Origin: Salinicola salarius
GTDB lineage: Bacteria > Pseudomonadota > Gammaproteobacteria > Pseudomonadales > Halomonadaceae
Reading direction: 5' to 3'
NCBI RefSeq assembly: GCF_002179555.1
Contig: NZ_NHOU01000004.1
Location: forward strand, 1-64,000
Length of the DNA stretch: 64,000 nucleotides
Notes under the pieces: model-generated
What the model was told of the DNA's origin: nothing
Seen by the model: the letters and a program-made list of their open reading frames with translations, nothing else
Database searches by the model: none
Part shown: positions 33,217-41,472 of the stretch, piece by piece
Layout: each line of letters opens with the position of its first letter
How positions within the stretch are numbered: the stretch's first letter is position 1
Translations under genes and position numbers: made by a program

Positions 33217-33579
33217 TCATGCCGCGATGACCGGCCGTGGAGGACGCTCGAGCCGAAAGGCACGGCGAAGCGGGCGGCCATCCCGCTGCTGCCTCCGGAT
33301 GGTGCTGGGGATCAGGGGCGCCACGACGATCCCGTCCGTGACCCGACCCGCCGTCTCGTGGAAGTGGCTACCGCTGTCATGCGGCAGCGGCTGGTGGTCG
33401 GTCGACACATGCGCATGGCCATGCACTGCCTGGAGTTCTCCCTGAAACGAGTGCTCGACCGCTGCCGAGTCGACCGGCCCATGCGCGCGTATCTCGCCGA
33501 TGCCGGACATGACCAGCCCCTGCGCGATCAGCAGCAGCAGGATCAGGTGACCGAGGCGATGGTACAGGCGATTGAGCAT
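33217..33579 (-). CDS. Small His-rich secreted protein of the transposon
   Basis: A protein of about 120 residues with a leader (LYHRLGHLILLLLIAQGLVMSG). A histidine-rich centre follows (HSFQGELQAVHGHAHVSTDH, HDSGSHFHE), and a basic C-terminus (RRQQRDGRPLRRAFRLERPPRP). I do not recognise the family; the layout recalls small periplasmic metal-binding proteins and DUF2946-like proteins. The start is uncertain (ATG 33579 or GTG 33594, neither with a clear ribosome site). It is first in the minus-strand set, facing the repressor gene, and may bind the metal in the periplasm. Confidence 0.55.
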   Translation of the reverse strand: MLNRLYHRLGHLILLLLIAQGLVMSGIGEIRAHGPVDSAAVEHSFQGELQAVHGHAHVSTDHQPLPHDSGSHFHETAGRVTDGIVVAPLIPSTIRRQQRDGRPLRRAFRLERPPRPVIAA

Positions 33580-33634
33580 AGGGCAGATCAGCACCAGAGC
33601 GGAAAACCGGGAGTTAGGCGCTATCGGGCCGTTT

Positions 33635-33644
33635 CCCCATGGGG
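33635..33644. promoter_or_regulatory. Second G/C-tract palindrome in the divergent metal promoter
   Basis: CCCCATGGGG is a perfect 10-bp palindrome about 40 bases from the main candidate operator. It could be a second repressor site serving the minus-strand genes. Evidence is symmetry and position only. Confidence 0.3.
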
Positions 33645-33674
33645 CATTGGCACGACAGCGCCCGGGAGCTTAAC

Positions 33675-33691
33675 ATCCCCCCCAGGGGGAT
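33675..33691. promoter_or_regulatory. CsoR/RcnR-type operator upstream of the repressor gene
   Basis: ATCCCCCCCAGGGGGAT is a perfect 7-base-arm inverted repeat around CCA. Runs of C and G bounded by AT are the known recognition pattern of CsoR/RcnR-family repressors. It ends 24 bases before the ATG at 33716 and lies between the divergent passenger sets. Confidence 0.65.
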
Positions 33692-33715
33692 AGGAATACC
33701 AACAAGGAACGGACC

Positions 33716-33991
33716 ATGACATCGCACACCCACCAGTCGCATCCCGACATTATCAAGCGCCTGAAGCGTGCGGGCGGGCACTTGGAGAGCGTGACCCGGA
33801 TGATCGAGGACGGGCGCCCTTGCCTGGAGTTGGCCCAGCAGCTTCACGCCGTGGAGAAGGCGATCCAGCAGGCCAAGCGGACCCTCATTCAGGATCATAT
33901 CGACCACTGTCTGGACGAAGCGATCGCCCCCCAGGACCCGGCGCAGAGCGCCCACGTCGACGACTTCAAAGCGATTGTTCGCTACCTGTAA
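33716..33991 (+). CDS. nreA: CsoR/RcnR-family metal-sensing repressor (NreA-like)
   Basis: A 91-residue all-helical protein of the DUF156 family. SHPDIIKRLKRAGGHLESVTRMIEDGRPCLELAQQLHAVEKAI follows the NreA/RcnR pattern, and LIQDHIDHCLDEAI supplies a conserved end of helix 2. Likely metal ligands are Cys36, His61, His64 and Cys65, together with the N-terminal SHTHQSH histidines. Metal binding normally releases the tetramer from a G/C-tract operator, and such a site lies just upstream. It is 27 bases from the exporter gene, giving an nreA-nreB order as in nickel resistance loci. The metal (Ni or Co) is inferred. Confidence 0.83.
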   Translation: MTSHTHQSHPDIIKRLKRAGGHLESVTRMIEDGRPCLELAQQLHAVEKAIQQAKRTLIQDHIDHCLDEAIAPQDPAQSAHVDDFKAIVRYL

Positions 33992-34018
33992 CTGTATCCA
34001 CGTCGTAAGGAGAGCCGC

Positions 34019-35392
34019 ATGCTCGAGGTGCTGAGTCACCGTCGCTACCGCCACCTGTTCCTGGCCCAGGTCACCGCCCTCGCCGGCACCGGGCTGACGA
34101 CGGTCGCCCTGGCGCTGCTGGCCCATGACCTGGCGGCGGGACAGGCGGGTGTCGTTCTGGGCACGGCACTGGCGATCAAGATGGTAGCCTATGTAGGAAT
34201 CGCGCCGGTGGCCGGGGCCTATGCCTCGCGTCTGCCGCGCCGCGTGCTGCTGGTCGGCCTGGACCTGCTGCGAGCATCTGTGGTCTGCGCGTTGCCCTTT
34301 GTCACCGAGGTCTGGCAGATCTATGTGCTGATCTTCCTGCTCAACGCCGCCTCGGCGGGCTTTACCCCGGTCTTCCAGGCGACGATCCCGGATCTCCTCG
34401 AGGACGAGGGGCAGTACACCCGGGCGCTGTCGCTGTCGCGGCTCGCCTATGACCTCGAGAACCTGCTCAGCCCCATGGCGGCCGCGGCGCTGCTGATGGT
34501 GATGAGCTTCGATGTGCTGTTCCTGCTCAACGGCCTAGCCTTCTTGGTCTCAGCCGGTCTGGTCGTCTCAGTGGTGTTGCCGTCGCCCCAGGCGGCGAAG
34601 GACGAGGCGCCGAGCGTGTGGCGTAAGGTCTCCCATGGCATGAGGATTTACCTGAAAACGCCCCGGCTGCGCGGGCTGCTGGCCTTGAATATGGTGGTGT
34701 CGGCTGCCGGGGCCATGCAGATCGTCAATACCGTGGTCTATGTCCGCTCCACCCTGGACCTGGGCGAGCAGGCGGTGGCCATGGCCTTCGCGGCGGTGGG
34801 GGGCGGTTCGATGCTGGTGGCCCTGCTGCTGCCTAAGGTGCTGGAGCGCGTGCGGGAACGCCCGATCATGCTCGCGGGCGCCGCGCTGATGACGGTGAGC
34901 CTATTTCTCGGCCTGCTCGCGCCCGGCTTCGCCGGCCTGATGGGGCTGTGGTTCCTGCTGGGCGCCGGCGCTTCGCTGGTCATGACGCCCACCGGGCGCC
35001 TGCTCAAGCAGTCATGCCACGCCGAGGACCGTCCGGCGCTGTTCGCCGCGCAGTTCTCGCTGTCGCATTGCTGTTGGCTGGTGGCCTATCCGCTGGCCGG
35101 CTGGGTCGGGGCCGAGGTGGGACTGATCGAGACCTTCGCCCTGCTGGGGACGATTGCGTTGCTGTCGACGGCGCTCGCGACCCGTATCTGGCCGGCACGG
35201 GACCCGCTGATCCTCGAGCATAGCCACGACCCCGTGGCGCATACCCATCTGCACTACCACGACGAGCATCACCAGCATGAGCATGAGGGCTGGGAGGGGC
35301 CGGAGCCCCATCGCCATCCTCACTACCATCCCGGTGGTCGGCATCGGCACGAGTTCGTGATCGACGGCCATCACACGAGATGGCCGTCGTGA
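34019..35392 (+). CDS. nreB: NreB-like MFS metal exporter with His-rich C-terminus
   Basis: A 457-residue, twelve-helix MFS protein. It starts LSHRRYRHLFLAQVTALAGTGLTTVALALL and has YASRLPRRVLLVGLDLLRAS in the loop 2-3 position. The last 50 or so residues are cytosolic and histidine-rich (HSHDPVAHTHLHYHDEHHQ, then HRHPHYHPGGRHRHE), the hallmark of NreB/NrsD-type nickel exporters. It should expel Ni2+, and perhaps Co2+, with protons. It follows the NreA-like repressor and precedes the transposase by 29 bases. All helices look intact. Confidence 0.85.
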   Translation: MLEVLSHRRYRHLFLAQVTALAGTGLTTVALALLAHDLAAGQAGVVLGTALAIKMVAYVGIAPVAGAYASRLPRRVLLVGLDLLRASVVCALPFVTEVWQIYVLIFLLNAASAGFTPVFQATIPDLLEDEGQYTRALSLSRLAYDLENLLSPMAAAALLMVMSFDVLFLLNGLAFLVSAGLVVSVVLPSPQAAKDEAPSVWRKVSHGMRIYLKTPRLRGLLALNMVVSAAGAMQIVNTVVYVRSTLDLGEQAVAMAFAAVGGGSMLVALLLPKVLERVRERPIMLAGAALMTVSLFLGLLAPGFAGLMGLWFLLGAGASLVMTPTGRLLKQSCHAEDRPALFAAQFSLSHCCWLVAYPLAGWVGAEVGLIETFALLGTIALLSTALATRIWPARDPLILEHSHDPVAHTHLHYHDEHHQHEHEGWEGPEPHRHPHYHPGGRHRHEFVIDGHHTRWPS

Positions 35393-35421
35393 CATGACAA
35401 AGAGCCACAAGGAACGTTTGC

Positions 35422-36741
35422 ATGACCATTCTGCCTGACAACATCCTTCACTTACCGGAATACCGCATCCTGGGCACAAAGAGGGAAGAGCATGATCTCC
35501 ACTTTCAGGTCGAAGCTCCGGTCCCTGTGGCCTGCGAGGAGTGCGGCGTAGTGGGAGAATTCGTCAGGTTCGGCAAGCGCGATATGGCTTACCGAGATAT
35601 GCCCATTCACGGCAAGCGAGTCACCCTCTGGGTGGTCCGCCGTCGCTATTCGTGCCGAGCATGCGGGAAGACATTCCGCCCAGAGCTTCCCGAGATGGTG
35701 GACGATCATCGCATGACGCAGAGGCTTTACAGTTACGTTGAGAAGGAAGCCTTCAACCATCCCTACGCCTATGTGGCCAATACCATGGGCCTTGACGAGA
35801 AGACCGTCCGCGAGATCTTCAAGAAGAAGGCCGAGTTTCTTGCGGCCTGGCACCGCTTCGAAACGCCCCGCTGGTTGGGGATTGATGAGCTGTACCTGAA
35901 CCGTCGCTACCGCTGCATCCTTACCAATCTGGAGGAGCGCACTCTGTTGGACCTGCTGCCGGGTCGCCAGCAGGCGGCGGTGACAAAGCGCCTCATGAGC
36001 ATGACCGACCGCAACGAGGTCGAGATTGTCAGCATGGACATGTGGAAGCCCTACCACCGTGCTGTCCAGGCGGTGCTGCCACAGGCCCGTATCGTGGTCG
36101 ATAAGTTCCATGTCGTGCGGATGGCCAATGAGGCCCTGGAGAAGATTCGCAAGGGCCTCAGAAAGGAGCTGACGGCCAACCAGCGACGGACCCTCAAGGG
36201 GGATCGAAAGATCCTCCTGAAGCGGGCTCACGACGTCTCAGACCGCGAACGTCTCATCATGGAGACATGGACGGGGGCCTTCCCTCAGCTCCTGGCAGCC
36301 TACGAACACAAGGAGCGGTTCTACCGCATCTGGGACTGCACCAACCGGTGTGACGCCGAGAAGGCGCTGGCTGCCTGGATTGACGACATTCCCCAAGGGC
36401 AGAAGGAGGTCTGGAAGGATCTTGTCAGCGCCGTCAGCAGATGGGGTGAGGAGATGCTGACCTACTTCGAGACCGACATCCCGATCACCAACGCCTTCAC
36501 GGAGTCGATCAACCGGCTGGCTAAAGACAAGAACCGCGATGGTCGGGGCTACTCGTTCGAGGTGATGCGGGCCCGCATGCTCTACACCACCAAACACAAG
36601 AAGAAGTCGCCACAGACCAAGGAGTCCCCATTCCAGGGCAAGGCCACCATGACCTACGACAGGGGACTCCCCGAGCCCGAGAAGAACTTCGGTGTCGATC
36701 TATCAACCTTCTGGAGGGGTGGAGGGTTCGGAGGGACTTGA
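35422..36741 (+). CDS. ISL3-family transposase
   Basis: A 439-residue DDE transposase. An N-terminal zinc-binding region (Cys38, Cys41, Cys78, Cys81) and an HTH precede the DDE_Tnp_ISL3 core. Core motifs are WLGIDELYLNRRYRCILTNL (Asp155), VSMDMWKPYHRAV, ARIVVDKFHVVRMANEAL (Asp227) and TNAFTESINRLAKDKNRDGRGYSFE with the late Glu. It ends 9 bases before the right inverted repeat. Full length with all motifs suggests activity. It lies at one end of the element with the metal genes between it and the left end. Confidence 0.95.
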   Translation: MTILPDNILHLPEYRILGTKREEHDLHFQVEAPVPVACEECGVVGEFVRFGKRDMAYRDMPIHGKRVTLWVVRRRYSCRACGKTFRPELPEMVDDHRMTQRLYSYVEKEAFNHPYAYVANTMGLDEKTVREIFKKKAEFLAAWHRFETPRWLGIDELYLNRRYRCILTNLEERTLLDLLPGRQQAAVTKRLMSMTDRNEVEIVSMDMWKPYHRAVQAVLPQARIVVDKFHVVRMANEALEKIRKGLRKELTANQRRTLKGDRKILLKRAHDVSDRERLIMETWTGAFPQLLAAYEHKERFYRIWDCTNRCDAEKALAAWIDDIPQGQKEVWKDLVSAVSRWGEEMLTYFETDIPITNAFTESINRLAKDKNRDGRGYSFEVMRARMLYTTKHKKKSPQTKESPFQGKATMTYDRGLPEPEKNFGVDLSTFWRGGGFGGT

Positions 36742-36773
36742 TGGTCACTTCAACCAGTTAATCCGGATACCCC

Positions 36774-38288
36774 GAAAAACGTCAGCGAGCGTCGTGGCAT
36801 GCCCAGCAGGCCGAGCGCATATAGAGGAAAGAATGCCAGCATGAAACCTACGATCCAGGCGTAGGCGGCGCGCCGCCCCCAGCGCTCTTCCAGGCGGAAG
36901 CCGAACGCCTTGGGGAACCAGAAATTGGTCGCCGAGAGCATGCCGAACAGCAAGCCCGGGATCAGCATGTTGTGAAAGTGGGCGACCAGGAACAGCGAGT
37001 TGTGCACTTGATAATCGACGCTCGGCGTGGCGAGGATGATCCCGGTCAGGCCGCCGATCACGAACAGCATGATGAAGCCGACGGCGTAGATCATGGGAGC
37101 CGATAGTCTGACTCGTCCGCGATACATGGTCAGCATCCAGTCGTACACCTTTACCCCGGTCGGGATGCCGATCAGCATCGTCGCGATGCCGAAGACGGCA
37201 TTGATCGCGGCGCTCTGACCCATGGTGAAGAAGTGATGGAGCCAGACGGTAAACGAGAGAAAGGCGATGCATATGGTCGCGATCACGAGCAGGGTGTAGC
37301 CGTAGAGTCGTTTCCCTGAAAAAGTCGAAAACACCTCAGAATAGATACCGAAAGGCGTCAGAATCAGAATATAGACTTCGGGATGACCGAAGGCCCAGAA
37401 AAGGTTGATGTAGTTCATCATGTTGCCACCCAGATCGCTGGTGAACATGTGAAAGTCGAGATAGCGATCCAGTGCCAGCAGGGCGGTGGCGACGGTCAGT
37501 GGCGGCATGCCGAAGATCATCAGGATGGCGGTGCTCAGCGCGGTCCAGGTAAACAGCGGCATACGGAATAGCTTCATGCCGGGCGCGCGCTTTTTATAGA
37601 TCGTCACCGCGAAATTGATGCCGGTCAACGTCGAGGAGAGCGTGGATAGCGTCACCGCCCAAATCCAGTAATCGACGCCGGCATCAGGGCTGTAGGACAG
37701 TTCCGTGTAGGGAGGATAGCCACTCCAGCCGCCGGTGGAAAATGGCGCCAACACCAGTGAAATCATCACGATCGCTGCGCCCGCTGCGGTAAGGCCAAGG
37801 CTGATCTGATTCATGACCGGAAACGACAGATCGCGGGCACCGATCTGCAGCGGCATGACGTAATTGATGATGCCGGTAAGGAATGGCATCGCCATGAAGA
37901 AGATCATGATCGTGCCGTGGGTGGTGAAAAACTCGCCGAAATGTTCGGGCGACAGAAAGCCCCCGTCCAGCCCGACTGCCTGCTGCGCGCGCATGAATAC
38001 CGCTTCGATTATCGCGCGGGAGAGCATGACCATGGCGATGATGATGAACATGATCCCGATTTTCTTGTGATCCGGGCTGGTCAGCCACTCCGACCACAGA
38101 TATTTCCACTTGCCCAGCCAGGTCACCAGGATCACGACGCCGAGCGCGCCCAGCACGACCATTCCAGCGGCGCCGCCGGCAATGATGCCGTTGATGATAT
38201 TGAAGGTCGTCGGATCGCGAACGGCCTCCCAGAAGGGCAGGGCATCCCAGCCCAGGCGACCGAAGACAACGTTCCAGATATCGCTCAC
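36774..38288 (-). pseudogene. cyoB: cyoB 5' fragment (bo3 subunit I, catalytic core)
   Basis: Contains the start and about 505 residues of subunit I of the quinol oxidase. Heme and copper ligand regions are all here: HGTIMIFFMAMPFLTG, FWAFGHPEVYILILTPFG, TVWLHHFFTMG and FHNMLIPGLLFG. It breaks off after RRSLTFF at the transposon. Read-through adds only seven foreign residues before a stop at 36750. The last helix or two of the subunit are on the distant fragment at 30970-31567. It overlaps cyoA by 4 bases. A truncated but catalytic-core-containing product might be made, but assembly with subunit III would probably fail. Confidence 0.95.
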
Positions 38289-39337
38289 GTTGCCTTCTCC
38301 CCGCCGTTGTCTTCAGCTTCATCGTGAGTGTTTTCCTCGGCATCAGGGGGCACGGGGATAGGGTTCGAGGGTGACATCCGTTCGTCCATGGCTTTGCGAT
38401 TCTGGGGTGGCGATGGCGTCAGTGACGTCCAGTCGATCGGTGCGTGGTGGGCGATGGCATCGAAGAGTTGCGACGGAATGGGGGAAAATGCCATGAGATC
38501 GCTATGCTGATAGTTCTTGATTCCCAGCATGGCAGCGAAATCGGTGGCATCGCTTTTTTCGTTCAGCTGGGTGAAGCGTTGTCGATCGAGTCGATAGCCA
38601 TCGCGTCGAGCATGAGCTACGAAGTCATCGAATTGCGCATCATCGACGACTTGGGTCATGAAGCGCTGACGATGAAAGCCACTGCCGTTGTACTGCATGT
38701 TCTTGCCCTGGAAGCGTCCCGTGTTGTCGGCTTGAAGATGAAGCTTCGTGACCATGCGATTCATGACGTCGATCTGGCTGCCGAGCGCTGGAATGAAGAA
38801 GGTCTGCAGCACGGTGGCCGAGGTCAGCTGGAACGCGACGGGACGATCTTCCGGCAATACCAGCTGGCCCATGCTGGCAATGCCTTGCTCGGGGTAGATG
38901 AAAAGCCACTTCCAGTCGAAGCCCACGACCTGAACCTGCAGTGGCTGCCTGTCGGACTCGAGCGGGCGGTAGGGATCGAGCTGGTGGGTTTCCCGCCAGA
39001 GTACGACGGCAAGTACGATGACCACGGCAACGGGGATGCCCCACATGGCGATATCGAGCCAACGAGACCGGTCCCAGTGCGGCCGATAGGTGCCCTTGCC
39101 GCCATAGCGATAGCGCCAGACGATGAATGGTGTCTGCAGGATCACCGGCGCCACCACGATCAGCGTCATCAACACTACGAACCAGAAATGATCGCGCTGA
39201 GCCTGGGCGATCGGACCTTGCGGGTCGAGAAACGAGATCGAGCCCTGGCTGCATCCCCCGAGAAGCGCGGCTAACGATGCAGCAAGGAGCGCACGGCAGC
39301 GCAACGCCGTACGAATGGCTTGAAGCGAGTGGGACAC
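38285..39337 (-). CDS. cyoA: Cytochrome bo3 ubiquinol oxidase subunit II
   Basis: A 350-residue lipoprotein and first gene of the operon. The lipobox LLGGC puts the modified Cys at residue 29. Two membrane helices follow (FWFVVLMTLIVVAPVILQTPFIVWRY, LDIAMWGIPVAVVIVLAVVLW). The cupredoxin domain is of the quinol-oxidase type without CuA ligands (VQVVGFDWKWLFIYPEQGIA, FQLTSATVLQTFFIPALGSQI, GKNMQYNGSGFHRQRF). The final 50 or so residues are Pro/Glu/Asp-rich. It is complete, unlike cyoB. Confidence 0.95.
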   Translation of the reverse strand: MSHSLQAIRTALRCRALLAASLAALLGGCSQGSISFLDPQGPIAQAQRDHFWFVVLMTLIVVAPVILQTPFIVWRYRYGGKGTYRPHWDRSRWLDIAMWGIPVAVVIVLAVVLWRETHQLDPYRPLESDRQPLQVQVVGFDWKWLFIYPEQGIASMGQLVLPEDRPVAFQLTSATVLQTFFIPALGSQIDVMNRMVTKLHLQADNTGRFQGKNMQYNGSGFHRQRFMTQVVDDAQFDDFVAHARRDGYRLDRQRFTQLNEKSDATDFAAMLGIKNYQHSDLMAFSPIPSQLFDAIAHHAPIDWTSLTPSPPQNRKAMDERMSPSNPIPVPPDAEENTHDEAEDNGGEKAT

Positions 39338-39904
39338 GATGACCTCGAAGAAACGTCCATGTTTCGAAACGCATCGGCCACTGACCGATAGCGTAATCCA
39401 TCAGTATAGAAACGATCATCACTGACGCCATTGATCGATGTTGTTCGATAAGCCAACAATGGCCGCAAGTCATGAAATTTGTCCATGACAAACATTGATA
39501 CTGACTATCAAGACTCTGTGTCACCCAGAGCAAATGACTATCGCGCAGCCCCTGCTGAGGCCGGTTGCGCCTCTTTTTTCCGGTAACCGAGTACTCACCG
39601 CCCCCCGGCCCTTGCGGCTCCGTGACCCTGAAGTCGGTTTTCCCCGGTTGGACACTGCCTGCGTTCCCTCTATAAATTGGATTGCGTTCGTATCGGGCCG
39701 CCATGTCATCCACGCCGGGCAGTGAAAGTGGGGCAGGGTGGTCGGGACGGACGGTATTGAGGCGATCGCGTCGCGAACCTGGCGTATGAGCTATTGGCTC
39801 AGCAGGGCGAGAGACTTATCGCGACAACCACGCCGAGGATCGCCGCGTGGTTTGGTATGCCGGGGCGACAGCGCCTCGCATCGTAGAATTAGGGAGAGAT
39901 CACC
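39338..39904. other. Long divergent promoter region between cyoA and the catalase gene
   Basis: About 570 bases, locally AT-richer near 39350-39530, with no gene that could be supported. It should hold both promoters. A 17-bp dyad at 39495 is listed separately. Confidence 0.55.
39495..39511. promoter_or_regulatory. Palindrome TTGATA-N5-TATCAA upstream of cyoA
   Basis: TTGATACTGACTATCAA has perfect 6-base arms. The half-sites resemble FNR/Anr, but the spacing is 7 between TTGAT and ATCAA instead of 4, so it is probably for another regulator. It lies 158 bases before cyoA. Confidence 0.35.
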
Positions 39905-41368
39905 GTGACTAGCGACATTCGCAAACCGACGACGACAGAAGCCGGTATTCCGGTAGCGAGCGAAGAGAATGCGCTTTCCGTCGGCCCTGATGGCCCGATC
40001 GTGCTTCACGATCACTATCTGATGGAGCAGATGGCGGCATTCAACCGTGAAATGATTCCGGATCGTCAGCCGCACGCCAAGGGCGGTGGCGCTTTCGGCC
40101 ATTTCGAAGTGACGCATGACATCAGCCGGTATACCAAGGCGAAGTTTCTGCAGCCGGGCAAGAAGACCGAGATGGTCGCGCGCTTCTCCACCGTTGCGGG
40201 TGAATCCGGTAGCCCGGATACCTGGCGCGATCCGCGAGGCTTCGCGCTCAAGTTCTATACCGAAGAAGGCAACTTCGACATGGTGGGTAACAATACCCCC
40301 GTCTTCTTCGTTCGCGATCCGATGAAGTTCCAGCACTTCATCCACTCCCAGAAGCGCCGTGCCGACAACGGTCTGCGCGATCACGACATGCAGTGGGACT
40401 TCTGGACCATGGCGCCGGAAACGGCCCACCAGGTGACCTGGCTGATGGGTGACCGTGGCGTGCCAGCCAGCTGGCGCCACATGAATGGCTACTCCAGCCA
40501 TACCTACATGTGGGTCAACGCCGAGGGCGAGCGTTTCTGGGTCAAGTATCACTTCAAGACCGACCAGGGCATCAAATGCATGACCCAGGAGCAGGCGGAC
40601 CAGATGGCGGGCAGCGATGCCGACTACCATCGTCGTGACCTGTTCAACGCGATCAAGCGGGGCGACTATCCGACCTGGACGCTACAGGTTCAGATCATGC
40701 CGTTCGAGGATGCCAAGACCTATCGCCTCAACCCGTTCGACCTGACCAAGGTCTGGCCGCACAGCGACTATCCGCTGATGGAAGTCGGCAAGATGACGCT
40801 GGATCGCAACCCGGAAGATTTCCATACCCAGATCGAACAGGCCGCCTTCGAACCCAACAACATGGTTCCCGGTACTGGCCTCTCGCCGGACAAGATGCTG
40901 CTGGCGCGCTCCATCTCCTATGCCGATGCACACCGTGCGCGTCTCGGGGTGAACTACAAGCACATCCCGGTCAACACGCCCAAGTCGCCGGTCAACAGCT
41001 ACGGCAAGGGCGGCGCGATGCGCATGCGAAATGCCAGCGATCCGGTCTATGCTCCCAACAGCAAGGGCGGGCCCAAGGCCGATCCCGCGCGTTATCCGGA
41101 AGATGCGGTCTGGTCGGCGGATGGCGAATTCGTCCGCACGGCCTATACGCTGCGCCCGGCGGACGACGACTACAGCCAGGCCAACGACCTGATCAACAAG
41201 GTGATGGACGACGCGGCCCGAGACCGGCTGGTCAGCAACGTCGTCGGCCACGTTTCCAACGGTGTCGAAGAACCGGTGCTCTCTCGCGTGTTCGAGTACT
41301 GGCGCAACATCGACGAGACCATCGGCCGTCGTATCGAGGAAGGCGTCAAGGCCAATCGCGGGAAGTGA
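39905..41368 (+). CDS. katA: Monofunctional heme catalase (small subunit)
   Basis: A 487-residue catalase that dismutates hydrogen peroxide. The start is GTG (39905) behind AGGGAGAG. The distal His lies in [17 protein letters not shown], the distal Asn in [18 protein letters not shown], and the heme-ligating Tyr in [15 protein letters not shown], all in normal context. [26 protein letters not shown] is the family signature. It is divergent from the cyo operon, with a perfect terminator behind. Oxidases such as the SolA-like enzyme in this window generate its substrate. Confidence 0.95.
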   Translation: MTSDIRKPTTTEAGIPVASEENALSVGPDGPIVLHDHYLMEQMAAFNREMIPDRQPHAKGGGAFGHFEVTHDISRYTKAKFLQPGKKTEMVARFSTVAGESGSPDTWRDPRGFALKFYTEEGNFDMVGNNTPVFFVRDPMKFQHFIHSQKRRADNGLRDHDMQWDFWTMAPETAHQVTWLMGDRGVPASWRHMNGYSSHTYMWVNAEGERFWVKYHFKTDQGIKCMTQEQADQMAGSDADYHRRDLFNAIKRGDYPTWTLQVQIMPFEDAKTYRLNPFDLTKVWPHSDYPLMEVGKMTLDRNPEDFHTQIEQAAFEPNNMVPGTGLSPDKMLLARSISYADAHRARLGVNYKHIPVNTPKSPVNSYGKGGAMRMRNASDPVYAPNSKGGPKADPARYPEDAVWSADGEFVRTAYTLRPADDDYSQANDLINKVMDDAARDRLVSNVVGHVSNGVEEPVLSRVFEYWRNIDETIGRRIEEGVKANRGK

Positions 41369-41410
41369 CCTAGCGCTGCAGATATTGCAGTAGGTTTCGA
41401 TAAGAAAGAT

Positions 41411-41440
41411 GGCCCACTCCGGCAAGGGGTGGGCCTTTTT
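41411..41440 (+). terminator. Rho-independent terminator after the catalase gene
   Basis: GGCCCACTCC and GGGGTGGGCC pair around GGCAA and are followed by TTTTT. Confidence 0.9.
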
Positions 41441-41472
41441 CGTTGGAACGGCGACAGTCGTGCTGACTGGAT

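Larger units (their letters stand above)
31568..36773 (+). mobile_element. ISL3-family transposon with nickel/cobalt-type passenger genes, inserted in cyoB
   Basis: The ends GGGTATCCGGA...CTGGTTGA (31568-31590) and its inverse (36751-36773) match at about 21 of 23 positions. GAAAAAC occurs directly outside both ends (31561-31567 and 36774-36780); counting a shared C gives the 8-bp CGAAAAAC usual for ISL3 elements. Inside are an ISL3 transposase at the right end and five passenger genes in two divergent sets: anchor protein, HupE/UreJ and His-rich protein on the minus strand; NreA-like repressor and NreB-like exporter on the plus strand. All genes look complete. Plain ISL3 elements are about 1.3-1.6 kb, so about 3.7 kb is cargo. 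ISPpu12 is a known ISL3 element with metal-related cargo of a different kind. Confidence 0.92.

Noticed and set aside
39495-39511. FNR/Anr box
   Set aside because: The half-sites TTGAT and ATCAA are separated by seven bases, whereas FNR needs four.
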